Shown here in pieces: positions 53,340-60,638 of a DNA stretch of 64,000 nt; position 1 is the first letter of the stretch, and every line of letters begins with the position of its first letter. A program made the translations under genes and the position numbers. Under the pieces are notes generated by a model. The model worked only from the letters and a program-made list of their open reading frames with translations, was not told where the DNA came from and did no database searches. This stretch comes from DATCBF01 sp964401995. GTDB taxonomy: Bacteria; Actinomycetota; Thermoleophilia; Solirubrobacterales; 70-9. The stretch covers positions 47,743-111,742 of the forward strand of contig CAYOAP010000012.1 of NCBI GenBank assembly GCA_964401995.1, in the 5' to 3' direction.

Positions 53340-53402
53340 CTCAGCTGGTAGAGCTCCTGGTTGTGGTCCAGGCGGTCGCGGGTTCGAATCCCGTCGCTCA
53401 CC
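53330..53402 (+). tRNA. tRNA-His (anticodon GTG)
   Basis: Acceptor GTGGGCG pairs with CGCTCAC (one G-T pair), discriminator C, and a G at 53329 fits the extra G-1 of tRNA-His. Anticodon stem CCTGG/CCAGG encloses TTGTGGT, anticodon GTG. T loop GGTTCGAATCC. Overlaps the 3' end of the GATase gene by 10 bases. Confidence 0.95.
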
Positions 53403-53441
53403 CCTCAAGCTGCTGGCCTCCGGGCTACGAGCAGTGAAGCC

Positions 53442-54194
53442 TCAGAGCACTAGCTCCACAGCCAACCGACGCTTGCTGACTGTGTTCGCGTAGAGAGGGC
53501 GCCAAAGCTCCATGAACGGGTGGCGGCCCAGGCGCTCTTCGGACGACCATGTCCTGAACATCTCGGGCGACGCTCCGGCGTGAAAGAGCCAGAGCGCTGT
53601 CGCGTCCGGTAGCGCTTCGAGAGGGGTGGAAGGCCGCTCGGGCAGCTCCCGGGTGGTGCGCAATTTCTCTTCGGCTTCGAATAGCTCGCCCGAGTTGACG
53701 AGGTTCCGCAGGCCCGACTGGCTGTCGGCCGTCTGTAACAGCGCTGCCCTTGCTTCCTCGGCGAAGGCGCCGGCCTCCTTGGCGCGCTCCCGGGAGTGGC
53801 CCGACTCCCCGCGCTCCTGCGCCCCCAGGGATTTCTCGATAGAGGCGATCATCGCCCCCTGGTAGGCGCAGAGGTTGACAGAGTTCCTGACGTAGTCGGT
53901 GAGGGGGCCAGCCCAGTCGTGAGAGTCGAAGAAGACAGGCTCGAAAGAAGGCTCGGCTGGGTCCTCGAAATCTGGTCGGGGTGGGTCCTCGATCAATCGT
54001 TCCTGGGTCGTTAGCTCCTTCATCGTCCGCCACCGGATCACCGCCGGGATCAGGCCGATCAGCCCAACTGGTGGGGCCACAGTGATCGCCGCAGCCGCCA
54101 CCCCCGCGAGCGTCAGGTCGGCGCTCGCCTGGACAATCTTCAATGCATCCCGCTCGTCCTTGGCGGCCTCTCTCAGCTCTAGTGAGGTTGCCAT
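53442..54194 (-). CDS. Membrane-associated hypothetical protein
   Basis: 250 residues from the ATG at 54194. A short helix pair (LAGVAAAAITVAPPVGLIGLIPAVIRW, residues about 28-54) is followed by a charged helical C-terminal region (AKEAGAFAEEARAALLQTA). No known motif. It is divergent from the Ser/Thr kinase gene with about 70 bases between, so the two may be linked. Confidence 0.6.
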   Translation of the reverse strand: MATSLELREAAKDERDALKIVQASADLTLAGVAAAAITVAPPVGLIGLIPAVIRWRTMKELTTQERLIEDPPRPDFEDPAEPSFEPVFFDSHDWAGPLTDYVRNSVNLCAYQGAMIASIEKSLGAQERGESGHSRERAKEAGAFAEEARAALLQTADSQSGLRNLVNSGELFEAEEKLRTTRELPERPSTPLEALPDATALWLFHAGASPEMFRTWSSEERLGRHPFMELWRPLYANTVSKRRLAVELVL

Positions 54195-54253
54195 CGAGGA
54201 CAAACTCTATGTGTGGAGACCCGAAGCACACTTCATCCTGCCCCTGAGGCAGA

Positions 54254-54261
54254 TATATAGA
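54254..54261 (+). promoter_or_regulatory. TATATAGA box before the Ser/Thr kinase
   Basis: An AT-rich -10-like sequence ends only 4 bases before the kinase ATG at 54266. A transcript from it would have essentially no leader. Confidence 0.4.
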
Positions 54262-54265
54262 ACGC

Positions 54266-55954
54266 ATGGCAGAGGAGTCATCCACTCCAGAGTGGCCGGC
54301 ATCGGAGCTCGTCCCAGGAGTTGAGATCGCTGGCTACAAGATCATCTCGGTCGTCACCGGGGGCGGCTGGGGACGTGTGTACAAGGCGGAACGCAAAAAC
54401 GGAGACCAGTTCGCTTTTAAGACGATTCGTCCAGATCTTGCCGATGATCCCACCTTCCGCAGGCGGTTCCAGCGGGAGCAGAGCGCTCTGCGGAAGCTCC
54501 GGGGCCACCCCAATCTCCTGCCGGCATCGGACTGGGGCGGACCGCGCGAGGAGTTGCTGTGGCTGGCCGTTCCCTGGATTGATGGTCCGACCCTGCACGG
54601 CTTGCTCAAAGACGGGCCGCTCGCCGCGGAGCGCGCTGCCAATCTGATCGCACAGGCCGCGGAGGGACTGGAGGCAGTGCATGCGAAATTCGGATACGTC
54701 CACCGCGACCTGCACCCCGGGAACATGATGGTCAAAGGGGACGATCACTTGCTGGTGATCGACTTCGGATTGGCGAAGCCATTCGATCACGCAAGCGGCA
54801 GCCCACTCTTGCCGGAGCGCGGCAAGTGGAACTCACCCGAGGTTCTGGAGGGCAAGAAGCTGACCCCGGCGGCGGATATCTATTCACTTGGGTTGGTGCT
54901 CGCTTATTTGGTGACTGGAATGCAGCCGCTGGGCAACGCGCCAGTGTTTCCTCCTGGCGTCGAGGTCCCTCCCGAACTGCGGTCCGTGATCGAGCGGGCA
55001 ACCCAGAGGAAGCCAGGCAAGCGTTTCCAGAGTGCCCAGAAGATGGCCGAGGCGCTCCGCCGGGTGTCCCAGCCGCCTCAGGAGCCTCCCACTGATTCTG
55101 TGGGGCAGTCCGTGCACCGCCGCCTCGCGCTCGGCCCCGTCGCCCTTGCAGCCATCGCAGTTGCGGCTGCAGTCTTCTTGCTGGTCATCGTCCAGGGAAG
55201 CGGAGAGGGCAGCGACGAAGTTCGGGTGGGTGCGGGAGGCATCAGCCTCGAGGTCCCGGCACCTTGGTCGACCTCTACGCCGGTTGCGGCGGACCGCAAG
55301 CTCGGGATGCGGGTGCTTGCCACTGGGTCCAGCACCGCTGCCCTGATCGGCTTCGTGCCCCCGGACGGCTTGCCTGCCCGGAATCCCCAGAACCATCCCT
55401 ACGAGGTCGCATTGCCTGCTGGGAAGGCGTTGAGGATGGAAGAAGTCAAGTCACTTCGCGCCCGGCGCACTTACCTCTTCCACGCCGGAGGAACCTATCC
55501 GGCACTCGTTTGCCGTGGCAGCGCGGCTGCAATCAAGCAGGTGGACAGGACTTGCGCACGGCTTGCGGCGACTGTCGAGCTGCCCCAGCGGTCAGTCTCG
55601 ATCCCAGCTCCGGATCCACGCTTGCGCCGACAGGCCGCCGATGGCCTCCATGCCTATGCCGCCGCCCGCCGTGAAGCTACGCACGCGATTGAAGCCGCGG
55701 AAACCCACGCAGCGGCGGCCGCCGCTGCCGAAGGTGCCGCCAAGGCCGCCGCGAAAGCCGCCGGCGAAGTCCCAGCGGCAGAGCTTGCCTCGATTCGCCG
55801 CGCCCTCGAAGGCGCATCTGAAGCGTGGGAAAGCGCGGCCAAGGCGGCGCGGAGGGGAAGTGGCTTCCACCACGCCGGCAGGGAAGTCGAGAGAGCAGAG
55901 AAGCAGATCGAAAAAGCACGGCGTCGGCTCTTGAGCCTCGGCTTTCGAGGGTGA
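54266..55954 (+). CDS. Membrane Ser/Thr protein kinase (PknB-like)
   Basis: 562 residues. The kinase domain is ~residues 20-275: Gly-rich loop GGGWGRVYKAE, catalytic Lys52, catalytic loop YVHRDLHPGNMM (Asp148) and DFG 166-168; the usual HRDxKxxN is HRDLHPGN, an accepted variant. A membrane helix (LALGPVALAAIAVAAAVFLL) follows at ~290. The extracellular part ends in an Ala-rich helical region (AAAAAAEGAAKAAAKAAGEV). It phosphorylates Ser/Thr; target unknown. Confidence 0.9.
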   Translation: MAEESSTPEWPASELVPGVEIAGYKIISVVTGGGWGRVYKAERKNGDQFAFKTIRPDLADDPTFRRRFQREQSALRKLRGHPNLLPASDWGGPREELLWLAVPWIDGPTLHGLLKDGPLAAERAANLIAQAAEGLEAVHAKFGYVHRDLHPGNMMVKGDDHLLVIDFGLAKPFDHASGSPLLPERGKWNSPEVLEGKKLTPAADIYSLGLVLAYLVTGMQPLGNAPVFPPGVEVPPELRSVIERATQRKPGKRFQSAQKMAEALRRVSQPPQEPPTDSVGQSVHRRLALGPVALAAIAVAAAVFLLVIVQGSGEGSDEVRVGAGGISLEVPAPWSTSTPVAADRKLGMRVLATGSSTAALIGFVPPDGLPARNPQNHPYEVALPAGKALRMEEVKSLRARRTYLFHAGGTYPALVCRGSAAAIKQVDRTCARLAATVELPQRSVSIPAPDPRLRRQAADGLHAYAAARREATHAIEAAETHAAAAAAAEGAAKAAAKAAGEVPAAELASIRRALEGASEAWESAAKAARRGSGFHHAGREVERAEKQIEKARRRLLSLGFRG

Positions 55955-55974
55955 GAAAGGCTCACTGGTAAAAC

Positions 55975-56319
55975 GTGATCATGGGAAAACGCGTCTCCGT
56001 GACCCTTGCCCTCGCCATCGTCCTCGCGGCGGGGTTGGCGGCCTTCCTCGTCGGAGCAGAGGTCAGGCCAAGCTCCGGACATGATCAGCGGCTCGCCGTC
56101 GAGCGGCTGCTGGCGAGAGCCACCGTCTCGCCGAAGCTGCCAACGTACGAACCGGGCTCGGGCTGGCCGAAGCTGCCCACCGAACCGCCGCCGGTAGTCA
56201 CCGAACCCGAAGGTAGCGGAACCGAAGAAGCAGGAAGCTACGTTTCCTCCGAAACCGTCACTTCTGGGTCCGAAGGCGAAGAAGGCAGCCGTCCCTACGG
56301 CATCACCTTCGGCAAGTAA
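55975..56319 (+). CDS. Membrane-anchored Pro/Glu-rich protein
   Basis: 114 residues. An N-terminal helix (VTLALAIVLAAGLAAFLVGA) is followed by a Pro/Glu/Ser-rich extracellular tail without Cys. It begins 21 bases after the kinase stop and is probably co-transcribed. No known domain. Confidence 0.55.
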   Translation: MIMGKRVSVTLALAIVLAAGLAAFLVGAEVRPSSGHDQRLAVERLLARATVSPKLPTYEPGSGWPKLPTEPPPVVTEPEGSGTEEAGSYVSSETVTSGSEGEEGSRPYGITFGK

Positions 56320-56904
56320 CTAGATGCAGCCGTCTAGGGGTATGGCGCGTGACGCCATCCGCTGGCGGCCCGCCGGGACTCCCGACAGCTGGATCATCCT
56401 GATCCGGCCGTGGTGGTGACTCATGGAGAAGGTCAGGTGTGGGCCGCACGCGTCAGCGTTCCAGGGAGGACGCCAGGCGCAGGTGTAGCCGGGCGGGAAC
56501 GAGCCGACGCCGTAGGTGAGATGCCAGCATTCGACATTGCCGAGGCGGCGTAGGCGGTGCTCATTTGTCCCGACGTGGATTCCAAATGCGAAACGGTCCT
56601 TGGGGCTCCGGGTTCGGACCCAATCGACCAACCGGGTGCGCCCATTGACCACGGTGAAGCCAACCGCGAGGTGGTCGCGGTAGCGCCACTGCCGCTCGTA
56701 TGCGATCCCCTGGAATCTATGAGTGGCTATCTGGCGCGGCCGACCGAGCGTGTGGCGAACCTGGTGGCGGTTCATTCCGGCTCTGATCTTGGCGATATAG
56801 AGGGGCAGGGCGTGGTCGGCTCCGGCCTCGCTCGGGGTGAATACGCAGATCGCCACGGCGGCAACGACCGCGAGACAGGTAAGCCTGCCAAGGCGATTAC
56901 TCAT
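56320..56904 (-). CDS. Secreted protein with SmpA/OmlA-like motif
   Basis: 194 residues from the ATG at 56904. After a signal peptide (LAVVAAVAICVFTPSEAGA) comes IRAGMNRHQVRHTLGRPRQI, the pattern of the SmpA/OmlA (BamE) fold. Two Cys pairs follow (NVECWHL, YTCAWRP, DACGP, DGCI). In actinobacteria such domains occur in secreted proteins of unknown role. Its stop abuts the convergent gene stop. Confidence 0.65.
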   Translation of the reverse strand: MSNRLGRLTCLAVVAAVAICVFTPSEAGADHALPLYIAKIRAGMNRHQVRHTLGRPRQIATHRFQGIAYERQWRYRDHLAVGFTVVNGRTRLVDWVRTRSPKDRFAFGIHVGTNEHRLRRLGNVECWHLTYGVGSFPPGYTCAWRPPWNADACGPHLTFSMSHHHGRIRMIQLSGVPAGRQRMASRAIPLDGCI

Positions 56905-57046
56905 AGAGGGACCCTTAATGGCAAAATCTCCCGCACGATCGCGATCATACGCGGGTAGAGGCGCAGCGCGCACGCTGGCTACCCAAGTGGAATTTCGTAG
57001 GATTGTCAATCTCCTACCGTCATATCGCGATAACTGAGGAGCACCT

Positions 57047-57835
57047 GTGCTTGACGCGCTGGACGCGAATATCCTGCCCCCTGCTGGAAGTGGGTGGCTC
57101 GACGCTCACCATCGTGCGAAGTTGCCAGAGCGTCGTGCGTATTGTCGACGACTGGCCGCACTGCATCCCTCCCGTATTCTCGACGTAGGCTGTGCCACTG
57201 GCCTATGGCTCGATGAGCTGGACGCGCTTCTGCCGGAGGATTGCGAGTTCATCGGGATGGACTGCGATGAGTCGGCTCTTGCCGAGGCAGCGCATCGCGC
57301 CAAAGGTTGGTCTCGCCGATCCAGCTTTCGACAGGTTGACCTCAACGCCCCGTCGCTCGCCCTTCCAGAGGCAGACTTGACTCTGCTCTTTAACGTGTCG
57401 TCTTACATTGCGTCCCTCGATCCTCTGCTTGACCTTCTCGCAAGTCGACCAGGGCATGTTGCGGTAAGGCAGTACGACGGCGCGACGCTGCGCTTTGGCC
57501 CGATGGTGCCCGAGGATCGAGCGATCATCGAGGCTTCGCATCGGATTGAGGTGCGCAAGCACTGTGATCTCAGGCACTACGACCTCGACAGGCTTTACGC
57601 AACGATTGAGCGAGCGCCGTTCACGTGTCGAGACATTTCGTTCGAGCTGTTCTCGCGGAGCAGTCCGTTCCCCCGGGAGTTTGCCGATTACCTATCGGGG
57701 ACGATGTGGTGGACACTGAATTACCTGTCGGACTCGGCTGGCAGGCTTCTTCGGTCGTGGTGGGAAGATCGGCAGCTAGACCCCACATTGCCCACCTACT
57801 TTGCCGAGGTCGACCTCTGCGCGATTCTTTCTTGA
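57047..57835 (+). CDS. Class I SAM-dependent methyltransferase
   Basis: 262 residues from a GTG with GAGGAG upstream. SAM motif I RILDVGCATGLWLDEL, motif II GMDCDESALAEA and motif III LTLLFNVSSYIASLD. Substrate unknown. It is the last gene before the inverted repeat at 57896 and shares direction with the carbamoyltransferase, with a 113-base gap. It could be a tailoring partner of that pair. Confidence 0.85.
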   Translation: MLDALDANILPPAGSGWLDAHHRAKLPERRAYCRRLAALHPSRILDVGCATGLWLDELDALLPEDCEFIGMDCDESALAEAAHRAKGWSRRSSFRQVDLNAPSLALPEADLTLLFNVSSYIASLDPLLDLLASRPGHVAVRQYDGATLRFGPMVPEDRAIIEASHRIEVRKHCDLRHYDLDRLYATIERAPFTCRDISFELFSRSSPFPREFADYLSGTMWWTLNYLSDSAGRLLRSWWEDRQLDPTLPTYFAEVDLCAILS

Positions 57836-57895
57836 TCGTTCCAATGTGTAATAGGTGGAGCGGCTGATGATTGATTACGGCTCTGACGTAGCGAG

Positions 57896-57950
57896 ATGAG
57901 AACTATTAAGATCCTCGCGGTGTCGTTCTGTTGGGATAACTAGGAATTAT
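57896..57950 (+). repeat. 55-bp inverted repeat, left copy
   Basis: From ATGAGAACTATTAAGATC to TAACTAGGAATTAT, identical over all 55 bases to the reverse complement of 63946-64000. The repeat ends with the first two bases of the carbamoyltransferase ATG and contains AGGA 6 bases before it, so it supplies its ribosome site and probably its promoter. Divergence begins immediately after base 57950. Confidence 0.97.
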
Positions 57951-59640
57951 GCGCGATCCCGTGCTCGGCCTGGGCGGGTCGAACCATGACTTCAGCGCAG
58001 CAATCGTGGACAGCGGCACCATCAGGGTGGCGATCGAGGACGAGCGACTGCAGCGTGTGAAGCAGGCCCAAACCGAGTGGCATGCGCACCCTGCGCGCGA
58101 TGCAGCCAGCTACTGCCTCGACGCGGCGGAACTTGAGTTGGGTGAGCTCGCGGGCATCTTCTGCTGTGATGACCTGGAGCGGCCCTCAAGGTGGCTGGAC
58201 TGGGAGAAAGTCACCTTTGTGAACCACCATACGGCGCACGCTGCCGCGTCTTTTTTCACTTCTCCCTACGAGCAGGCCGCTCTGCTGGTGATCGACGGAC
58301 ACGGGAGCCCGATTCGGGAGACCGGGGATAGCTATGAAGTCGAGACAATCTCGATGGGCCGGGCTGAAGGGGCCTCTCTTGCTCTGGAGCCAGTCGAGAC
58401 AGGCGTTCAGACAAAGACCTCGAGCTCGTGGCGCTACATCGCTCAAAACTCGATCGGGTGGTTCTACGAGATTGTCACCATGGCGCTGGGGTTCGGAGAC
58501 ACCGGAGCCGGCAAGACAATGGGGCTTGCCGCCTACGGAGCTCCAACGCTGCTCAATTCGCTGCGCGAGCACGTCGCAATCGGACCGGGTGGACGGTTCC
58601 GGTTCGACCCCTACGCGGGAATCTGGGACTGGCTAACGGCAACCCTCGCGAATTCCGCGAATGCCACGCAGGTCCGCGCTGACATTGCCTATGCGGCGCA
58701 GGAGATCTTCACGGAGGCAATCGTCGCCTCAGCGCGAGAGGCCCACCGGCGGGTGCCGTTGCCAATGCTCTGCTTCGGGGGCGGCTGTGCGCTCAACACG
58801 CTGGTAAACAGCCGGATACTCGAGGAGACGCCTTTTGAGCAGATCTTTGTCTTCCCCGCGGCGGGCGATAACGGCCTGGCGGTCGGGGCAGCTTTCTACG
58901 GCGCCCACGTTCTGCTCGGCCAGTCCCGGGCGGCCAAGTCCAGTGGGTGGCGCGGGCGGGCCGTCTACACAGGCCGGAAGCATTCTGTCGAGGAGATCGA
59001 TGAGGCGCTGGCCGGAGCGTCCGTCGCTGCGCTCCATCCACGCGACGTAGGCGAGGAGGCGGCCCGAGCGTTGGCTCGAGGCGAAACCGTCGCGGTGTTC
59101 CGGGATCGATCCGAGATTGGACCGCGGGCGCTAGGCAATCGGAGTCTGCTGGCCCTGCCTCGTCCAGTGGGGATGCGCGAACACGTCAACCTCAACATCA
59201 AGCACCGCGAGTCCTTCCGGCCCCTCGCTCCCGTTGTGCCGATCGAGCATCTCTCCACCTACTTTGAGGGCGTTGCAGAGTCTCCGTACATGCTGCTCGT
59301 CGCGACCGTTCGCCCCGATGCGCAAGAGCACCTCCCCGCGGTCACCCATGTCGACGGGACCGCCCGGGTGCAGACTGTGCGCCGCGAGGACAACCCGTTC
59401 CTGCATCGCCTGCTTGGCCTTGTGGGCGATTTGACCGGAATCCCCGTGTTGCTGAACACCTCGCTGAATTTGCGCGGCGAGCCAATCGTCGAGACCCCCG
59501 CGGACGCAATGGACGTGTTCGTGCGGTCCCCGATCGATTTGCTGGTGATCGGGGACCGGGTTGCGCGCAAGTACTCGCCTTGGTCGGCACCCTCGTTCAT
59601 CTCCAACGGAGCGCATCAGCCAGCCGAGGCGCCTTGGTGA
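57949..59640 (+). CDS. NodU/TobZ-family O-carbamoyltransferase
   Basis: 563 residues. N-terminal Kae1-like domain: GLGGSNHDFSAAIVDSG at the start, metal-binding NHHTAHAAA (His93, His94, His97), LVIDGHGSP, FGDTGAGKTMGLAAYG and FGGGCALNTLVNS. C-terminal YrdC-like signature: EIGPRALGNRSLLALP and HRESFRPLAPVVP. Such enzymes make carbamoyl-adenylate from carbamoyl phosphate and ATP and carbamoylate a hydroxyl of an antibiotic, sugar or lipo-oligosaccharide. The GTGA overlap couples it to the oxygenase. Confidence 0.92.
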   Translation: MRDPVLGLGGSNHDFSAAIVDSGTIRVAIEDERLQRVKQAQTEWHAHPARDAASYCLDAAELELGELAGIFCCDDLERPSRWLDWEKVTFVNHHTAHAAASFFTSPYEQAALLVIDGHGSPIRETGDSYEVETISMGRAEGASLALEPVETGVQTKTSSSWRYIAQNSIGWFYEIVTMALGFGDTGAGKTMGLAAYGAPTLLNSLREHVAIGPGGRFRFDPYAGIWDWLTATLANSANATQVRADIAYAAQEIFTEAIVASAREAHRRVPLPMLCFGGGCALNTLVNSRILEETPFEQIFVFPAAGDNGLAVGAAFYGAHVLLGQSRAAKSSGWRGRAVYTGRKHSVEEIDEALAGASVAALHPRDVGEEAARALARGETVAVFRDRSEIGPRALGNRSLLALPRPVGMREHVNLNIKHRESFRPLAPVVPIEHLSTYFEGVAESPYMLLVATVRPDAQEHLPAVTHVDGTARVQTVRREDNPFLHRLLGLVGDLTGIPVLLNTSLNLRGEPIVETPADAMDVFVRSPIDLLVIGDRVARKYSPWSAPSFISNGAHQPAEAPW

Positions 59641-60638
59641 GCGACGTCCGGAGGCTGGCTCTCGCGGCGGGTGACCGCCGGACCCTGGCTGAAGCATGCG
59701 AGCGGCTGGATCGCCACGACATCGTTTCGAAGGCCGACGACTTTGTGATCGAGGCGCAGCTGCAGGCAGCGCGGCTCTCTTCCGAATTACGTCGGGCACT
59801 ACTTGAGTTCAGGCGTTTCGGCCATCCGAGTGGAGGGCTGTTAATTAAAGGAGTGCCGACCGACCGTCTGTCACCTGCCCCCGGCCGAGCTGACGATCCG
59901 CGTGGCGCCGGCGCTGCGGCGCTGAGTGTGTTGATCGCTTGCCTGGGCGATCAGTACGGTTTTCGCCCGGAGCTGGGAGGCAACATCGTCCAGGACATAC
60001 TCCCGGTCCAGGGCTTTGAGCGCCAGCAGATATCCGTCGGCTCCACTGTCGACCTCCACGCGCACACCGAGACCGCATTCTCGCCATATCGCCCCGATTA
60101 CGTGGCACTGCTCTGTTTGCGGCCTGACCACGAGCACCGCGCCGGGACGACGCTCAGCTCGATCGACGCGATGCTGCCATTGCTCGACGAGCCAATCATC
60201 GAAGTGCTGCGTAAGCCCAGGTTCAGGACGAAGATCGATTCCTCCTTCTTGATCGGCGACAATTTGAGTGACGATGTCTGCATCGACCCGATCTGCGTCT
60301 TTGAAGGTGCCGAGCGGCGACCGCGGCTTCGGGTCGACTTCGACGGGGCAAATGGCACGATTGGCAATGACCCAGTCGCCCAGCGGGCGGTGGAGGCGCT
60401 GCGCGATGCCGCCATCAGGGCTCAGATCGTCGTGCGTTTGGAGGCGGGCGAGATACTGATCCTGGACAACAATCGCGCCGTGCACGGTCGAACTCCGTTC
60501 GTGCCCCGATACGACGGTCAAGATCGCTGGCTGCTCAGGGCCTTTGTCACCCGCGACCTTGGTCGGAGTGAGGGCGTCCGCCCGGGAGACGGCCGCGTGG
60601 TGCAGCCCGACTACCTCGCCGAGGAGGCTTCGGCCTAG
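59637..60638 (+). CDS. Fe(II)/2-oxoglutarate oxygenase, clavaminate synthase/AsnO-like
   Basis: 333 residues from the GTG at 59637. The iron triad is His143-x-Glu145 in VDLHAHTETAFSPYRPDYVA, and His283 in NNRAVHGRTPF. Arg297/Arg301 in YDGQDRWLLRAF are the 2-oxoglutarate ligands. The arrangement matches TauD/clavaminate-synthase-like oxygenases that hydroxylate amino acids such as Asn or Arg. Its start overlaps the carbamoyltransferase stop (GTGA). The stop overlaps the STAND stop by CTAG. Confidence 0.87.
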   Translation: MSDVRRLALAAGDRRTLAEACERLDRHDIVSKADDFVIEAQLQAARLSSELRRALLEFRRFGHPSGGLLIKGVPTDRLSPAPGRADDPRGAGAAALSVLIACLGDQYGFRPELGGNIVQDILPVQGFERQQISVGSTVDLHAHTETAFSPYRPDYVALLCLRPDHEHRAGTTLSSIDAMLPLLDEPIIEVLRKPRFRTKIDSSFLIGDNLSDDVCIDPICVFEGAERRPRLRVDFDGANGTIGNDPVAQRAVEALRDAAIRAQIVVRLEAGEILILDNNRAVHGRTPFVPRYDGQDRWLLRAFVTRDLGRSEGVRPGDGRVVQPDYLAEEASA

